DNA of 64,000 nucleotides, from contig NZ_MTQP01000067.1 in assembly GCF_001984175.1 (NCBI RefSeq), positions 434,001-498,000 on the forward strand, written 5' to 3'. This DNA is from Saccharothrix sp. ALI-22-I (GTDB taxonomy: Bacteria; Actinomycetota; Actinomycetes; Mycobacteriales; Pseudonocardiaceae). Positions within the stretch are counted from its first letter, which is position 1; every line of letters starts with the position of its first letter. The notes beneath the pieces are model-generated. The model had not been told where the DNA came from. It made no database searches and saw only the letters and a program-made list of their open reading frames with translations. Both the position numbers and the translations under genes were made by a program. Below are positions 49,908 through 59,724 of the stretch, piece after piece.

Positions 49908-51269
49908 TCACCTACGGAGAACACACTTGGCGTACAAATCGGGCAGCCGGCCCGCCGGGTCGTACCGCTTCTTCAGGTCCTGGTACGTCGGGCCGTTGTA
50001 GTTGTCCCAGAACTCCTCCTCGCCGTAGTACGAGTCGGAGTACAGCGACTTGTGCCCACCCAGCTCGGTGACCTTGTCCTCGATCAGCCGGTTCCGGCTG
50101 CCCAGCTCCTCGTCGGGCCGCAGCGACACCGTCGACCAGAAGCCGACGTTGACGTACAGCACCTCCGCGTCCATCGGGTAGAGCGGCCAGCCACCCGTGC
50201 GGTCCTTCAACCGCACGGGGCACAGCCACACCGGGCTGATGCCGATCTCCCGGTGGAAGAAGTCCAGGAACTCGGCGAGCCGGTCCACCGGGATCTCCAC
50301 GTCCTGGATCACCGGCTCCTGCACCGCCTTGTTCAACCGGTCCGACAGCTTGTGCCGCCGGTCCCACGCCACGACCTTGCGGTAGACGTCCGACCGCAGG
50401 TACCGCTTGGGGATCAGCCGGCGCACCACCGGGTGCTGCACGCCGAACGCGCGCGAGCACCAGAACCAGTCGGTGTCCCACCGCCACAGGTAGTCCCGCA
50501 CGGTCAGGTAGTCGGTGCGCCGCTCCTGGATGGACCGGTAGTAGATGTGGTTGCCGGTGTAGTCCGACGTCCACGGCGCGGTGTCGGCCCAGTTCGCCAG
50601 CGTCAGGTACTGCTCTCCGCCGGAGAACACCGTGCCGTCCACGAAGTCGACCGGCTCCCCCTGGTAGGCGCCCTCGGCACAGACCGCGGAGATCACCTCG
50701 GCGCACTGCGCCGCGTCACCGAACGGCACGTGCCGCAGCCGCACGAACGGCTTCACCGGTTCGAGTTCGATCTCCAGCCGCAACGCGTAGCCGAGCGTGC
50801 CGTAGGAGTTCGGGAATCCGCGAAACAGATCGTCCTCCGGGCCGACGACAACGACCTCGCCGTCACCGGTCATCACCTCCAGTTCGCGCACGGACTCGTG
50901 CGGGAGGCCGTTGCGGAACGAGCTGGACTCGATGCCGAGGCCGGCCACCGCGCCGCCCAGGGTGATCGTCTTGAGCTGCGGCACGACCAGGGGCATCAGG
51001 CCGTGCGGCAGGGTGGCGTCCACCAGGTGCTCGTAGGTCGTCATGCCCTGTACCTGCGCGGTTCGTGCGGCGGGGTCGACCGACAGCACCTGGTCGAACC
51101 GGGCGACGTCCAGCCCACCGGACTGGTCGGCGCGGAACCTGAACAGGTTCGACGTCGACTTGGCCAGGCGCACGGGTGCGCCCGCCGGAATCGCCGCGTA
51201 CTGACCGCGCAGCGCGGCCACCGCCTGACTGTGCTCCGATACGCGGCTCCGCCGAGGGTGATCGCTCAC
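49908..51269 (-). CDS. tmsA: FAD-binding reductase of 10-methyl fatty acid synthesis
   Basis: 453 residues from GTG 51269 (TAACGT about 7 bp upstream suggests a leaderless start; the frame is open to 51305). N-terminal FAD_binding_4 domain: KSTSNLFRFR, VDPAARTAQVQGMTTYEHLV and LGGAVAGLGIESSSFRNG. The C-terminal half matches the tms/bfa oxidoreductase (KSLYSDSYYGEEEFWDNYNG, YDPAGRLPDLYAKCV). TmsA/BfaA reduces the 10-methylene intermediate to 10-methyl stearate. The GTGA region couples it to the methyltransferase gene. Confidence 0.85.
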   Translation of the reverse strand: MSDHPRRSRVSEHSQAVAALRGQYAAIPAGAPVRLAKSTSNLFRFRADQSGGLDVARFDQVLSVDPAARTAQVQGMTTYEHLVDATLPHGLMPLVVPQLKTITLGGAVAGLGIESSSFRNGLPHESVRELEVMTGDGEVVVVGPEDDLFRGFPNSYGTLGYALRLEIELEPVKPFVRLRHVPFGDAAQCAEVISAVCAEGAYQGEPVDFVDGTVFSGGEQYLTLANWADTAPWTSDYTGNHIYYRSIQERRTDYLTVRDYLWRWDTDWFWCSRAFGVQHPVVRRLIPKRYLRSDVYRKVVAWDRRHKLSDRLNKAVQEPVIQDVEIPVDRLAEFLDFFHREIGISPVWLCPVRLKDRTGGWPLYPMDAEVLYVNVGFWSTVSLRPDEELGSRNRLIEDKVTELGGHKSLYSDSYYGEEEFWDNYNGPTYQDLKKRYDPAGRLPDLYAKCVLRR

Positions 51270-51357
51270 CGGGACGACGTTAGGCCGCCGAAGCTTGATC
51301 AGCACGCCTAAATTTCACCGGTCTCGAAGTTACCGACGGGTAGTACCCTCCAGGACT

Positions 51358-52950
51358 ATGACCCACACCACTCACGAGGTGACCAACCAGGTCCCGCCGA
51401 TGGAAGGCCACGACGTTTCCGCCGACCCGGTGCTGCTGGACGGGTTGCACCGCGGCGGGGCGGAGTGGGCCGAACCGGAGCTGCGCTCGCTCGGCGTGCT
51501 CGCGGGCACCGCGCACGTCCAGGCCCTCGGCCGGCAGGCCAACGCGCACCCACCCGTGCTGCACACCCACGACCGGTACGGGCACCGGATCGACGAGGTC
51601 GAGTTCCACCCCGCCTGGCACGAGCTGATGCGGACCGCGGTGTCGAACGGCCTGCACGCGGCGCCGTGGCGGGACGACCGGCCGGGCGCGCACGTCGCCC
51701 GCGCGGCCAAGTTCTTCGTCTGGATCCAGGCCGAGGCCGGGCACGGGTGCCCGATCTCGATGACCTACGCGGCCGTGCCCGCGTTGCGCCATACGCCCGC
51801 GTTGGCCGAGCGGTTCGAGCCGCTGCTGGCGTCCCGCGAGTACGACTTCGGGTTGCGCGCGCCGTCGTCGAAGCGCGGGCTTCTCGCGGGCATGTCGATG
51901 ACCGAGAAGCAGGGCGGCTCGGACGTTCGGGCGAACACCACGCGCGCCGTGCCACGGGGTGACCACTACCTGTTGACCGGGCACAAGTGGTTCACCTCGG
52001 CGCCGATGTGCGACCTGTTCCTGACCCTGGCGCAGGCGCCGGGCGGCCTGTCGTGCTTCGTGGTGCCGCGCGTGCTGCCGGACGGAACGCGCAACGCGAT
52101 GTTCCTGCAACGGCTCAAGGACAAGCTGGGCAACAAGTCCAACGCGTCGTCCGAGGTGGAGTACGACGGCGCGGTCGGCTGGCTGGTCGGCGAGGAGGGC
52201 CGGGGCGTGCGGACCATCATCGAGATGGTCAACCGGACCCGGCTGGACTGCGTGCTGATGTCGGCGGCCGGGATGCGGTTCGGGCTGACGCAGGCCACGC
52301 ACCACGCGGCGCACCGCAAGGCGTTCGGGGAGTACCTGGTCGACCAGCCCGCGATGCGCAACGTGCTGGCCGACCTGGCGGTGGAGTCGGAGGCGGCGAC
52401 CACGGTGGCGCTGTGGCTGGCCGGGAACCGCAGCCGGCTGGGGCTGGCGGTGACGAAGTACTGGGTGTGCAAGCGGGCTCCGGTGCACGCGGCCGAGGCG
52501 TTGGAGTGCCTGGGCGGGAACGGGTACATCGAGGACTCGGGGATGCCGCGGATGTTCCGCGAGTCGCCGTTGTCGTCCATCTGGGAGGGGTCGGGCAACG
52601 TCGCCGCGTTGGACGCGTTGCGTGCGCTCGGGCGTTCGCCGGAGGCCGTGGAGGAGTTCTTCTCCGAGTTGGACGCGGCACGCGGCGCCGATCGGCGGCT
52701 GGACGCGGCGGTCGACGGGATCAAGGATGAGCTGACCGATCTCGATGACCTCGAACTGCGGGCGCGCAGACTGGTGGAGCGGATGGCGTTGGTGTTCCAG
52801 GGGTCGTTGCTCGTGCGGCACGGGCACCCGGCGGTGGCGGACGCGTTCTGCGCGTCCCGGCTGTCCGGTGACTGGGGCGTGGCGTTCGGCACGCTGCCGC
52901 GCGGGGTGGACTTCGGTGCGATCGTGGAACGGGGGCTGCCGAAGCTGTGA
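51358..52950 (+). CDS. AidB-like acyl-CoA dehydrogenase family protein
   Basis: 530 residues. The AidB-type signature GMSMTEKQGGSDVRANTT, FAD/active-site region CLGGNGYIEDSGMPRMFRE and SSIWEGSGN place it in the isovaleryl-CoA dehydrogenase/AidB branch, which often lacks ordinary acyl-CoA dehydrogenation and can bind DNA. Divergent from tmsA by 88 bp. Its stop overlaps the enoyl-CoA hydratase start (GTGA), suggesting a role in acyl-CoA metabolism. Confidence 0.9.
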   Translation: MTHTTHEVTNQVPPMEGHDVSADPVLLDGLHRGGAEWAEPELRSLGVLAGTAHVQALGRQANAHPPVLHTHDRYGHRIDEVEFHPAWHELMRTAVSNGLHAAPWRDDRPGAHVARAAKFFVWIQAEAGHGCPISMTYAAVPALRHTPALAERFEPLLASREYDFGLRAPSSKRGLLAGMSMTEKQGGSDVRANTTRAVPRGDHYLLTGHKWFTSAPMCDLFLTLAQAPGGLSCFVVPRVLPDGTRNAMFLQRLKDKLGNKSNASSEVEYDGAVGWLVGEEGRGVRTIIEMVNRTRLDCVLMSAAGMRFGLTQATHHAAHRKAFGEYLVDQPAMRNVLADLAVESEAATTVALWLAGNRSRLGLAVTKYWVCKRAPVHAAEALECLGGNGYIEDSGMPRMFRESPLSSIWEGSGNVAALDALRALGRSPEAVEEFFSELDAARGADRRLDAAVDGIKDELTDLDDLELRARRLVERMALVFQGSLLVRHGHPAVADAFCASRLSGDWGVAFGTLPRGVDFGAIVERGLPKL

Positions 52951-53702
52951 GTTCGGTACGGGTGGAGCGGTCCGGGCCGGTGTTCACCGTGCTGCTGAAC
53001 CGGCCGGCCGTGCGCAACGCGGTGGACGGGCCGACCGCGCACACGTTGACCGAGGTGTTCCGGGAGTTCGACGAGGACCCGACGGCGGCGGTGGCCGTGC
53101 TGCACGGGGAAGGCGGCACCTTCTGCTCGGGTGCGGACCTGAAGGCTCTCGGTACGGCCCGCAGCAACGACCCCACGTCCCCGTCCGGCCCGATGGGCCC
53201 GACCCGGCTACGCCTGTCCAAGCCGGTGATCGCGGCGGTGTCCGGGCACGCGGTGGCGGGTGGGCTGGAGTTGGCTCTGTGGTGCGACCTTCGGGTGGCC
53301 GACGAGGACGCCGTGTTCGGGGTGTTCTGCCGACGGTGGGGCGTGCCGCTGATCGACGGCGGCACCGTGCGGTTGCCCCGGCTGATCGGCGCGTCCCGCG
53401 CCATGGACCTGATCCTGACCGGCCGCCCCGTCCAAGCCGACGAGGCCCTCCACATCGGCCTGGTGAACCGCCTCGTCCCGCCCGGCACCTCCCGCACCGC
53501 CGCCGAGGCCCTAGCCCTCGAACTAGCCGCCTTCCCCCAGATCTGCCTACGCGAGGACCGCCTCTCCCTCCTGGAACAAGAAGACCTCCCCGAGCAGGAC
53601 GCCCTGACCAACGAACTAACCCACGGCCTGACCTCTCTCAACGAGGTCGAAAAGGGCCTCCACCGCTTCCGCTCCGGCGAAGGCCGCCACGGCCACTTCT
53701 GA
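52947..53702 (+). CDS. Enoyl-CoA hydratase/isomerase family protein
   Basis: 251 residues from GTG 52947, overlapping the AidB-like stop. Crotonase motifs: VLLNRPAVRNAVDG, EGGTFCSGADLKAL (oxyanion hole), PVIAAVSGHAVAGGLELALW and the catalytic region CRRWGVPLIDGGTVRLPRLIG. It hydrates or isomerises enoyl-CoA thioesters in the cytoplasm. Translational coupling suggests it works with the AidB-like protein. The substrate is unknown. Confidence 0.93.
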   Translation: MSSVRVERSGPVFTVLLNRPAVRNAVDGPTAHTLTEVFREFDEDPTAAVAVLHGEGGTFCSGADLKALGTARSNDPTSPSGPMGPTRLRLSKPVIAAVSGHAVAGGLELALWCDLRVADEDAVFGVFCRRWGVPLIDGGTVRLPRLIGASRAMDLILTGRPVQADEALHIGLVNRLVPPGTSRTAAEALALELAAFPQICLREDRLSLLEQEDLPEQDALTNELTHGLTSLNEVEKGLHRFRSGEGRHGHF

Positions 53703-53706
53703 CCCC

Positions 53707-53920
53707 ACACGCGCGTGTCCTACGTTCCGACCGCGCGTGTCCAACGTCCAGAACAGGCGTGTCCAACGTCCAGAACACCCGAGTTGAACGTTCAGAACGG
53801 GCGTGCGAAGTCCTGAGCGTTCAACTCGCCCGTTCCGAACGTTGGACACGCGCGTTCCGAACGTTGGACACGCGCGTTCTGAACGTTGGACACGCGCGTT
53901 CCGAGCGTTGGACACGCGGG
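53707..53920. repeat. 22-bp mosaic repeat array 7
   Basis: It occupies the whole gap between the convergent enoyl-CoA hydratase and acyl-CoA dehydrogenase stops. Plus units (GTGTCCTACGTTC, two GTGTCCAACGTCC, GAGTTGAACGTTC) are followed by reverse units (GTTCAACTC, then four GTTGGACAC) in 22-bp steps. Plus and reverse halves are complementary, so a transcript from either side could fold into a stem of several units. Confidence 0.9.
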
Positions 53921-55075
53921 TTAGTGGAGGCCTAGGTCGCGGGCGATCAGGATTTTTTGGACCTCGCTGGTGCCCTCGCCGATTTCGAGGATCTTGGCGT
54001 CGCGGTAGAAGCGGCCGACGGGGTACTCGTTCATGAAGCCGTAGCCGCCGAAGATCTGGGTGGCTTCGCGGGCGTTGTCCATGGCCGCCTCGGACGACAC
54101 GAGCTTGGCGATGGCGGCTTCGCGCTTGAAGGGCTCGCCGCGCAGCATCTTCGCCGCTGCCTGGTAGTAGGCCAGGCGGGCGGTGTGCGTGCGGGCCTCC
54201 ATCTCGGCGATCTTGAACTGGATCGCCTGGTACGAGCCGATCTTGTGGCCGAACGCCTCCCGCTCCCCGGCGTACCGCAGGCACTCGTCCACGCATCCCT
54301 GCGCGAGGCCGACGCCGATGGCGGCGATGGCGACGCGTCCCTCGTCCAGAGTCTGGAGGAACTGCGCGTACCCGCGCCCCTGCTCGCCGACGAGGTTCGC
54401 GACAGGCACCCGGCAGTCCTGGAACGACAGCTCGCGGGTGTCCGAAGCGTTCCAGCCGACCTTGGAGTACTTGCGCGACACCGAGAAACCGGGCGTCCCG
54501 GCGGGCACGATGATCGCCGAGATCTCCGGGCGACCGTCCTCCCGCCGCCCGGTCACCGCCGCCACCGTCACCAATCCGGTGATATCCGTACCCGAATTGG
54601 TGATGAACGCCTTGGTCCCGTTGATCACCCACTCGCCACCGTCCAGCCGCGCGGTCGTGCGCAGAGCACCGGCGTCCGACCCGCTACCGGGCTCCGTCAA
54701 CCCGAACGCCCCCAGCGACGAGCCAGAGCACAGCCGGGGCAGCCACTCGGCCTTCTGCTCGGCCGAGCCGAACCGGAACAGCGGCATCGCGCCCAGCGAC
54801 ACCCCGGCCTCCAGCGTGATCGCCACCGACGAGTCGACCCGCGCCAACTCCTCCAACGCCAGGCACAACGCGAAGTAGTCGCCGCCCATCCCGCCGAACT
54901 CCTCCGGGAACGGCAGCCCGAACAGGCCCATCCGCCCCATCTTGGCGACGATCCCGTACGGGAACTCCTCGCGCTCGTAGAACCCGCCGATGACCGGCGC
55001 GACCTCCTCGCGCGCGAACTCCTGCACGGTCTTGCGCAGGGCCTCGTATTCCTCGTCAAGGCGGAAGTCCAACAT
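53921..55075 (-). CDS. Acyl-CoA dehydrogenase of the leucine/branched-chain cluster
   Basis: 384 residues. Standard acyl-CoA dehydrogenase fold: LEELARVDSSVAITLE, GLTEPGSGSDAGAL, INGTKAFITNSG, and FAD/catalytic C-terminus FGGYGFMNEYPVGRFYRDAKI. The gene order acyl-CoA dehydrogenase-biotin carboxylase-carboxyltransferase matches mycobacterial fadE19-accA1-accD1, where the enzyme oxidises isovaleryl- or 2-methylbutyryl-CoA. It starts 4 bp after the biotin carboxylase stop. Confidence 0.94.
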   Translation of the reverse strand: MLDFRLDEEYEALRKTVQEFAREEVAPVIGGFYEREEFPYGIVAKMGRMGLFGLPFPEEFGGMGGDYFALCLALEELARVDSSVAITLEAGVSLGAMPLFRFGSAEQKAEWLPRLCSGSSLGAFGLTEPGSGSDAGALRTTARLDGGEWVINGTKAFITNSGTDITGLVTVAAVTGRREDGRPEISAIIVPAGTPGFSVSRKYSKVGWNASDTRELSFQDCRVPVANLVGEQGRGYAQFLQTLDEGRVAIAAIGVGLAQGCVDECLRYAGEREAFGHKIGSYQAIQFKIAEMEARTHTARLAYYQAAAKMLRGEPFKREAAIAKLVSSEAAMDNAREATQIFGGYGFMNEYPVGRFYRDAKILEIGEGTSEVQKILIARDLGLH

Positions 55076-55078
55076 CGC

Positions 55079-57034
55079 TCACTCCTGGTGGGACACGACG
55101 ACGGCTAGGGGTTGGTCCAGCGCGACCTGTTGGCCCGCCTGGACCCGCACTTCGGCGAGCACGCCGTCCACGGGTGAGGTGACGGTGTGCTCCATCTTCA
55201 TCGCTTCGACCACGAACAACGCCTGGCCGGCGGTCACGTGCTCGCCCTGCGCGGCACGCACCACGAGCACCGTGCCGGGCATCGGGCTGGTTACCGGACC
55301 ACCCCTGCCCGCCACCGCCGACGACGACACCTCCGACGGCAGGGTCTCGGTCAACGCCCACGCGTGCCCGTCCGCACCCAGCCACAGCACGTCACCGGAC
55401 CGGGCCATCGCGTACCGCCGACCGCCGACCACGAGCGCCGAACCGTCGAGAAAAGCCCGCAACCGCAACGGTTCCCGGCCATCGACCGACACCTCGTCAC
55501 CACGCACCCGGACTTCGACACCGTCGATCAGCCACTTGGTCCACGCGTGCTCGCCGATCCGCCACCCGCCGGACCACTCCCACGGGTCGTCACCGCGCAC
55601 CGCGAGCTGCCGCTCCAACGCCGCCGCCGCCAGTACCTCGTCCGGCACGTCGTGCCGCACCAACGACTCCAGCTTGCGCTCCACCAACCCGGTGTCCAAC
55701 GCACCCGCACGCACGTCGGGGTCCGCCAGCAACGCCCGCAGGAACGGGATGTTCGTCGTCACGCCGAGCACGACCATCCGCCCCAAAGCGGAGTCCAACC
55801 GGCGCAACGCCTCCGCCCGCGACGACCCGTGCGCGATCACCTTGGCCAACATCGGGTCGTAATCGCTGCCCACGGTCAACCCGACCCGCAGCGCCGAGTC
55901 CACCCGCACGTCCGACGGCTCGTGCAGCGCCAGCACCGTGCCACCGGTCGGCAGGAACCCACGCGCCGGGTCCTCGGCGTAGACCCGGGCCTCCACGGCG
56001 TGCCCGGACAACGTCACGCTCGTGAAGCCGAGGGGTTCACCGGCCGCCACCCGGAGCTGCCACTCGACCAGGTCGACGCCCGTCACCAGCTCGGTGACCG
56101 GGTGCTCGACCTGGAGTCGGGTGTTCATCTCCATGAAGTAGTAGTCGCCGGACGCGCCGTCCACGATGAACTCGACCGTCCCGGCGCCGACGTACCCGAC
56201 CGCCTTCGCCGCCTCGACGGCCGCCGTGCCCATGGCCTCCCGCATGGCCTCGGAAACCAGCGGCGACGGCGCCTCCTCGATGATCTTCTGGTGTCGCCGC
56301 TGGAGGCTGCACTCCCGCTCGCCGAGGTGCACCACCCCGCCGTGCGCGTCGGCCAGCACCTGGATCTCGATGTGCCGCGGGTTGCCGACGTACCGTTCGA
56401 TCAGCAACGCGTCGTCACCGAACGACCCGCGCGCCTCCCGCCGTGCCGACTCGATCGCGTCCCGCAATCCCGCGGGCGACTCCACCAGCCGCATACCCTT
56501 GCCGCCACCACCGGCGGACGGCTTCAGCAGCACCGGGAACCCGATCTCCGCGGCGGCGGACACCAGGTCGTCGTCCGTCATCCCGACCTCGGTCCGCCCC
56601 GGCACCACCGGCACACCGGCCGCCGCGACGGTCAGCTTGGCGCGGATCTTGTCGCCCATCGCCTCGATCGCCTCGGCGGGCGGCCCGATGAACACCAGCC
56701 CGGCCTTCTCGCACGCCCGTGCGAACTCGGCGTTCTCGGCCAGGAACCCGTAACCGGGGTGCACGGCCTGCGCCCCCGTAGACAACGCGGCCTCGACGAT
56801 CCGCTCCACCGACAGGTAGCTCTCCCGCGCCGACGCCGGCCCGATCCGCACCGCCACGTCGGCCTGCCGCACGTGCAGCGCGTCCACGTCCGCGTCGCTG
56901 TAGACGGCCACCGACCGAATCCCGAACCGCCGCAACGCGCGGATCACGCGCACCGCGATCTCACCGCGGTTGGCCACCAGAACGCTGTCGAACATCTCTT
57001 GGCGAAACATCTCGCTGTTGAACATCCCCGTCAC
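55079..57034 (-). CDS. accA1: Biotin carboxylase/BCCP alpha subunit of acyl-CoA carboxylase
   Basis: 651 residues. GTG 57034 overlaps the carboxyltransferase stop (GTGA); the common family start [14 protein letters not shown] begins at residue 14, so a later ATG at 56995 is possible. Biotin carboxylase domain: [36 protein letters not shown]-like [20 protein letters not shown] and [14 protein letters not shown]. The C-terminal biotinyl domain has [10 protein letters not shown]. It carboxylates biotin, then 3-methylcrotonyl-CoA with its partner, in leucine breakdown (substrate by gene order). Confidence 0.94.
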   Translation of the reverse strand: MTGMFNSEMFRQEMFDSVLVANRGEIAVRVIRALRRFGIRSVAVYSDADVDALHVRQADVAVRIGPASARESYLSVERIVEAALSTGAQAVHPGYGFLAENAEFARACEKAGLVFIGPPAEAIEAMGDKIRAKLTVAAAGVPVVPGRTEVGMTDDDLVSAAAEIGFPVLLKPSAGGGGKGMRLVESPAGLRDAIESARREARGSFGDDALLIERYVGNPRHIEIQVLADAHGGVVHLGERECSLQRRHQKIIEEAPSPLVSEAMREAMGTAAVEAAKAVGYVGAGTVEFIVDGASGDYYFMEMNTRLQVEHPVTELVTGVDLVEWQLRVAAGEPLGFTSVTLSGHAVEARVYAEDPARGFLPTGGTVLALHEPSDVRVDSALRVGLTVGSDYDPMLAKVIAHGSSRAEALRRLDSALGRMVVLGVTTNIPFLRALLADPDVRAGALDTGLVERKLESLVRHDVPDEVLAAAALERQLAVRGDDPWEWSGGWRIGEHAWTKWLIDGVEVRVRGDEVSVDGREPLRLRAFLDGSALVVGGRRYAMARSGDVLWLGADGHAWALTETLPSEVSSSAVAGRGGPVTSPMPGTVLVVRAAQGEHVTAGQALFVVEAMKMEHTVTSPVDGVLAEVRVQAGQQVALDQPLAVVVSHQE

Positions 57035-58635
57035 ATCCGGAAGACGCCGTAGGAAACCGGCTCGATCGGGGCGTTAGCCGCCGTGGACAACGCCAGGCCC
57101 AGCACCATCCGGGTGTCGAGGGGGTCGATCACGCCGTCGTCCCACAGCCGCGCCGTGGAGTAGTACGGGTTGCCCTGGTCCTCGTACTGCTGCCGGATCG
57201 GCGCCTTGAACGCCTCTTCCTCTTCAAGCGACCACGCGTCGCCGAGCTGGTCGCGCCGCACCGTCGCCAACACCGAGGCGGCCTGCTCACCACCCATCAC
57301 GGAGATCCGCGCGTTGGGCCACATCCACAGGAACCGGGGCGAGTACGCCCGCCCGCACATGGAGTAGTTGCCCGCGCCGAACGACCCGCCGATGACCACG
57401 GTGAACTTCGGCACCCGCGCGCACGCCACCGCCGTCACCATCTTCGCGCCGTGCTTGGCGATGCCCGCCGCCTCGTACTCGCGGCCCACCATGAACCCGC
57501 TGATGTTCTGCAGGAACACCAGCGGCACGCTGCGCTGGTCGCACAGCTGGATGAAGTGCGCGCCCTTCAACGCCGACTCGCCGAACAGCACCCCGTTGTT
57601 GGCCACGATGCCGACCGGGTGACCGTGGATCCGGGCGAACCCGGTGACCAGCGTCGCGCCGTACTCCTTCTTGAACTCCTGGAACCGGCTGCCGTCCACC
57701 ACCCGCGCGATCACCTCGCGCACGTCGTAGGGGGTGCGGCTGTCCGTCGGCACCACCCCGTACAGCTCGGCGGGGTCGACGGCGGGCTCCACGGTCGGCT
57801 CGACCTGCCAGGGCCTCGGCAGACGCGGGCCCAGCGTGCTGACGATCGAGCGCACGATCCGCAGCGCGTGCGGGTCGTCCTCGGCCAGGTGGTCGGTGAC
57901 GCCGGACGTGCGCGAGTGCAGCTCGCCGCCGCCCAGCTCCTCGGCCGTGACGACCTCACCCGTCGCGGCCTTCACCAGCGGCGGGCCGCCGAGGAAGATC
58001 GTGCCCTGGCCGCGCACGATCACCGCTTCGTCCGACATCGCGGGCACGTACGCGCCGCCCGCCGTGCACGACCCGAGCACGGCCGCGATCTGCGGGATGC
58101 CCCGACTGGACATGGTGGCCTGGTTGAAGAAGATCCGGCCGAAGTGCTCGCGGTCCGGGAAGACCTCGTCCTGCTTCGGGAGGAACGCGCCGCCGGAGTC
58201 CACCAGGTAGACGCACGGCAGGTGGTTCTGCAACGCCACCTCTTGGGCGCGCAGGTGCTTCTTGACCGTCAACGGGTAGTAGGTGCCGCCCTTGACGGTG
58301 GCGTCGTTGGCCACGACCACGACCTCGCGGCCGGAGACGCGGCCGACACCCGTGATGACGCCGGCGGCGGGCGCCTCGTCGCCGTACATGCCGTCGGCGG
58401 CCAGCGGGGAGAGTTCGAGGAACGGCGAGCCGGGGTCGAGCAGCGTGTCCACCCGGTCACGGGGCAGCAGCTTGCCGCGCTCCACGTGCCGGGTGCGTGC
58501 CTTCTCCGGGCCGCCTCGGGCGGCCTTGCGGAGTTTGGCGCGCAGGTCGTGCACGAGCCGGGCGTGCTCGTCGTGGTAGCGCCGGAAGGCGTCGGCCGAC
58601 TTGTCGGCCGTGCTGCGCAGCACCGGGGCGTCCAT
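57031..58635 (-). CDS. accD1: Carboxyltransferase beta subunit, methylcrotonyl-CoA carboxylase type
   Basis: 534 residues with GAGGAG about 6 nt before the ATG. Carboxyltransferase motifs: [61 protein letters not shown] and [11 protein letters not shown]. The N-terminal half binds acyl-CoA and the C-terminal half biotin. The VDSGGAFLP motif is typical of methylcrotonyl-CoA carboxylase. It is the first gene of the leucine-type operon, and its leader contains two copies of a 16-bp operator. Confidence 0.94.
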   Translation of the reverse strand: MDAPVLRSTADKSADAFRRYHDEHARLVHDLRAKLRKAARGGPEKARTRHVERGKLLPRDRVDTLLDPGSPFLELSPLAADGMYGDEAPAAGVITGVGRVSGREVVVVANDATVKGGTYYPLTVKKHLRAQEVALQNHLPCVYLVDSGGAFLPKQDEVFPDREHFGRIFFNQATMSSRGIPQIAAVLGSCTAGGAYVPAMSDEAVIVRGQGTIFLGGPPLVKAATGEVVTAEELGGGELHSRTSGVTDHLAEDDPHALRIVRSIVSTLGPRLPRPWQVEPTVEPAVDPAELYGVVPTDSRTPYDVREVIARVVDGSRFQEFKKEYGATLVTGFARIHGHPVGIVANNGVLFGESALKGAHFIQLCDQRSVPLVFLQNISGFMVGREYEAAGIAKHGAKMVTAVACARVPKFTVVIGGSFGAGNYSMCGRAYSPRFLWMWPNARISVMGGEQAASVLATVRRDQLGDAWSLEEEEAFKAPIRQQYEDQGNPYYSTARLWDDGVIDPLDTRMVLGLALSTAANAPIEPVSYGVFRM

Positions 58636-58648
58636 CGGGCTCCTCGCG

Positions 58649-58690
58649 GTTAGCAGTCGTTAACCTGAGGAGATGTTAGCGCCTGTTAAC
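58649..58690 (-). promoter_or_regulatory. Two 16-bp operators in the accD1 promoter
   Basis: GTTAGCAGTCGTTAAC (58649-58664) and GTTAGCGCCTGTTAAC (58675-58690) are two copies of GTTAGCnnnnGTTAAC, 26 bp apart. A promoter reading leftward has TTGTGA near 58697 and TAACAT near 58674, so the operators overlap the -10 region and the leader. A third copy lies at the TetR gene. Confidence 0.65.
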
Positions 58691-58705
58691 TCCGGTTCAC
58701 AAGGC

Positions 58706-58733
58706 GAAGGGGGCCGTGCGCACGGCCCCCTTC
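58706..58733 (-). terminator. GDSL lipase terminator
   Basis: GAAGGGGGCCGTGC (58706-58719) and GCACGGCCCCCTTC (58720-58733) form a perfect 28-bp palindrome just after the lipase stop (58746, minus strand). It insulates the accD1 promoter region behind it. Confidence 0.8.
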
Positions 58734-58745
58734 AGACCGTGGACG

Positions 58746-59534
58746 TCAGCCCGTGACGGCGGTGAGCTGCGGCAGGTAGCCGAGGCGCTGGCCGTTGCGG
58801 TTGGGGTGGTAGGACTCCTCGACCGGCCAGGACAGGCTGTTCAGCCACCAGTCCGACGAGCAGATCTCGTGCCCGACGAACGCCGTGCGCAGGTCGCGGT
58901 AGGAGAACGCCTTCGCGCCCGCCCGCGCGGAGATGACCTGGTGCAGGGTGTCGGCGGCGGAGTTGATCGCCGAGCGCTTGGTGTCGCTCAGGCCGACCGA
59001 GCAGCTGCCCGGCACCTTGTACAGGCGCGGGTAGCCGAGCACGACGACCGTGGCGGACGGCGCGCGGTTGCGGATCTGCGTGTAGACGTTGTCCAGCAGG
59101 CCGGGCAGGGTGCCGGTGGCGTAGGCCTTGGCCTGGTTGACCCGGTTGACGCAGTCCTGGTCGGACCCGAACGTACAGGTGGTGATCACGTCGGTGAAGC
59201 CGGCGTCGTTCCCGCCGACCGAGATGCTGACCAGGGACGTGCTCGCGGCCAGCGCGCTGACCTGGTTGGCGAGCACGTCACCGGTCCGGGCGCCGGAGCA
59301 GGCCACGAACTTGAACGACGCGGGCGCGTGCGAGGCGGCCCAGAGGGCGGGGTAGCTGTACTGGCTGCGCTTGCAGCTGCCGGAATCGCTGTAGTACGAG
59401 CCGGTGCCCGTTCCGGAGGAGTAGGAGTCGCCGAGCGCGACGTAGTTGGCGGCGGCGGCTTCGGCCGGCACGACGAGTGCCAGTGACGCGGCGAATGCCA
59501 GCGCCGCGCTGGACAGGATTCGGACAAGGCGCAT
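58746..59534 (-). CDS. Secreted SGNH/GDSL lipase
   Basis: 262 residues from ATG 59534 (GGGAGG about 5 nt upstream). Signal peptide about 1-29 (cleavage after AEA). Block I YVALGDSYSSG with nucleophile Ser, block II ACSGARTGDV, block III ISVGGNDAGF (oxyanion Gly and Asn) and block V SYHPN with catalytic His. Several Cys pairs suggest disulfides. Close in layout to streptomycete extracellular GDSL esterases. It lies between the TetR gene and its likely target operon. Confidence 0.94.
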   Translation of the reverse strand: MRLVRILSSAALAFAASLALVVPAEAAAANYVALGDSYSSGTGTGSYYSDSGSCKRSQYSYPALWAASHAPASFKFVACSGARTGDVLANQVSALAASTSLVSISVGGNDAGFTDVITTCTFGSDQDCVNRVNQAKAYATGTLPGLLDNVYTQIRNRAPSATVVVLGYPRLYKVPGSCSVGLSDTKRSAINSAADTLHQVISARAGAKAFSYRDLRTAFVGHEICSSDWWLNSLSWPVEESYHPNRNGQRLGYLPQLTAVTG

Positions 59535-59676
59535 CGGAGCCTCCCGGAGGGAAACAACGCAGGGTGTGATGCGGGGCACAACAAGAGTTACCAGCAAGTA
59601 GCGCCAAATAAATAGAGTGGGTCAAGAGTTAACAACGTGTTTCCGATGCAATTGGTGATCTTCTGACGGCCAGCAG

Positions 59677-59717
59677 GTTAACGCCCGTTTACGTGCACTG
59701 GGCCGGCCGTTTAAGAT
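59677..59717 (+). promoter_or_regulatory. TetR gene promoter with matching operator
   Basis: GTTAACGCCCGTTTAC (59677-59692) matches GTTAGCGCCTGTTAAC from the accD1 promoter at 13 of 16 positions. It covers the -35 region (TTTACG 59688-59693); TAAGAT (59712-59717) is the -10 box, 7 bp before GTG 59725, so the transcript is probably leaderless. This implies autoregulation. Confidence 0.65.
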
Positions 59718-59724
59718 GGGCGGC

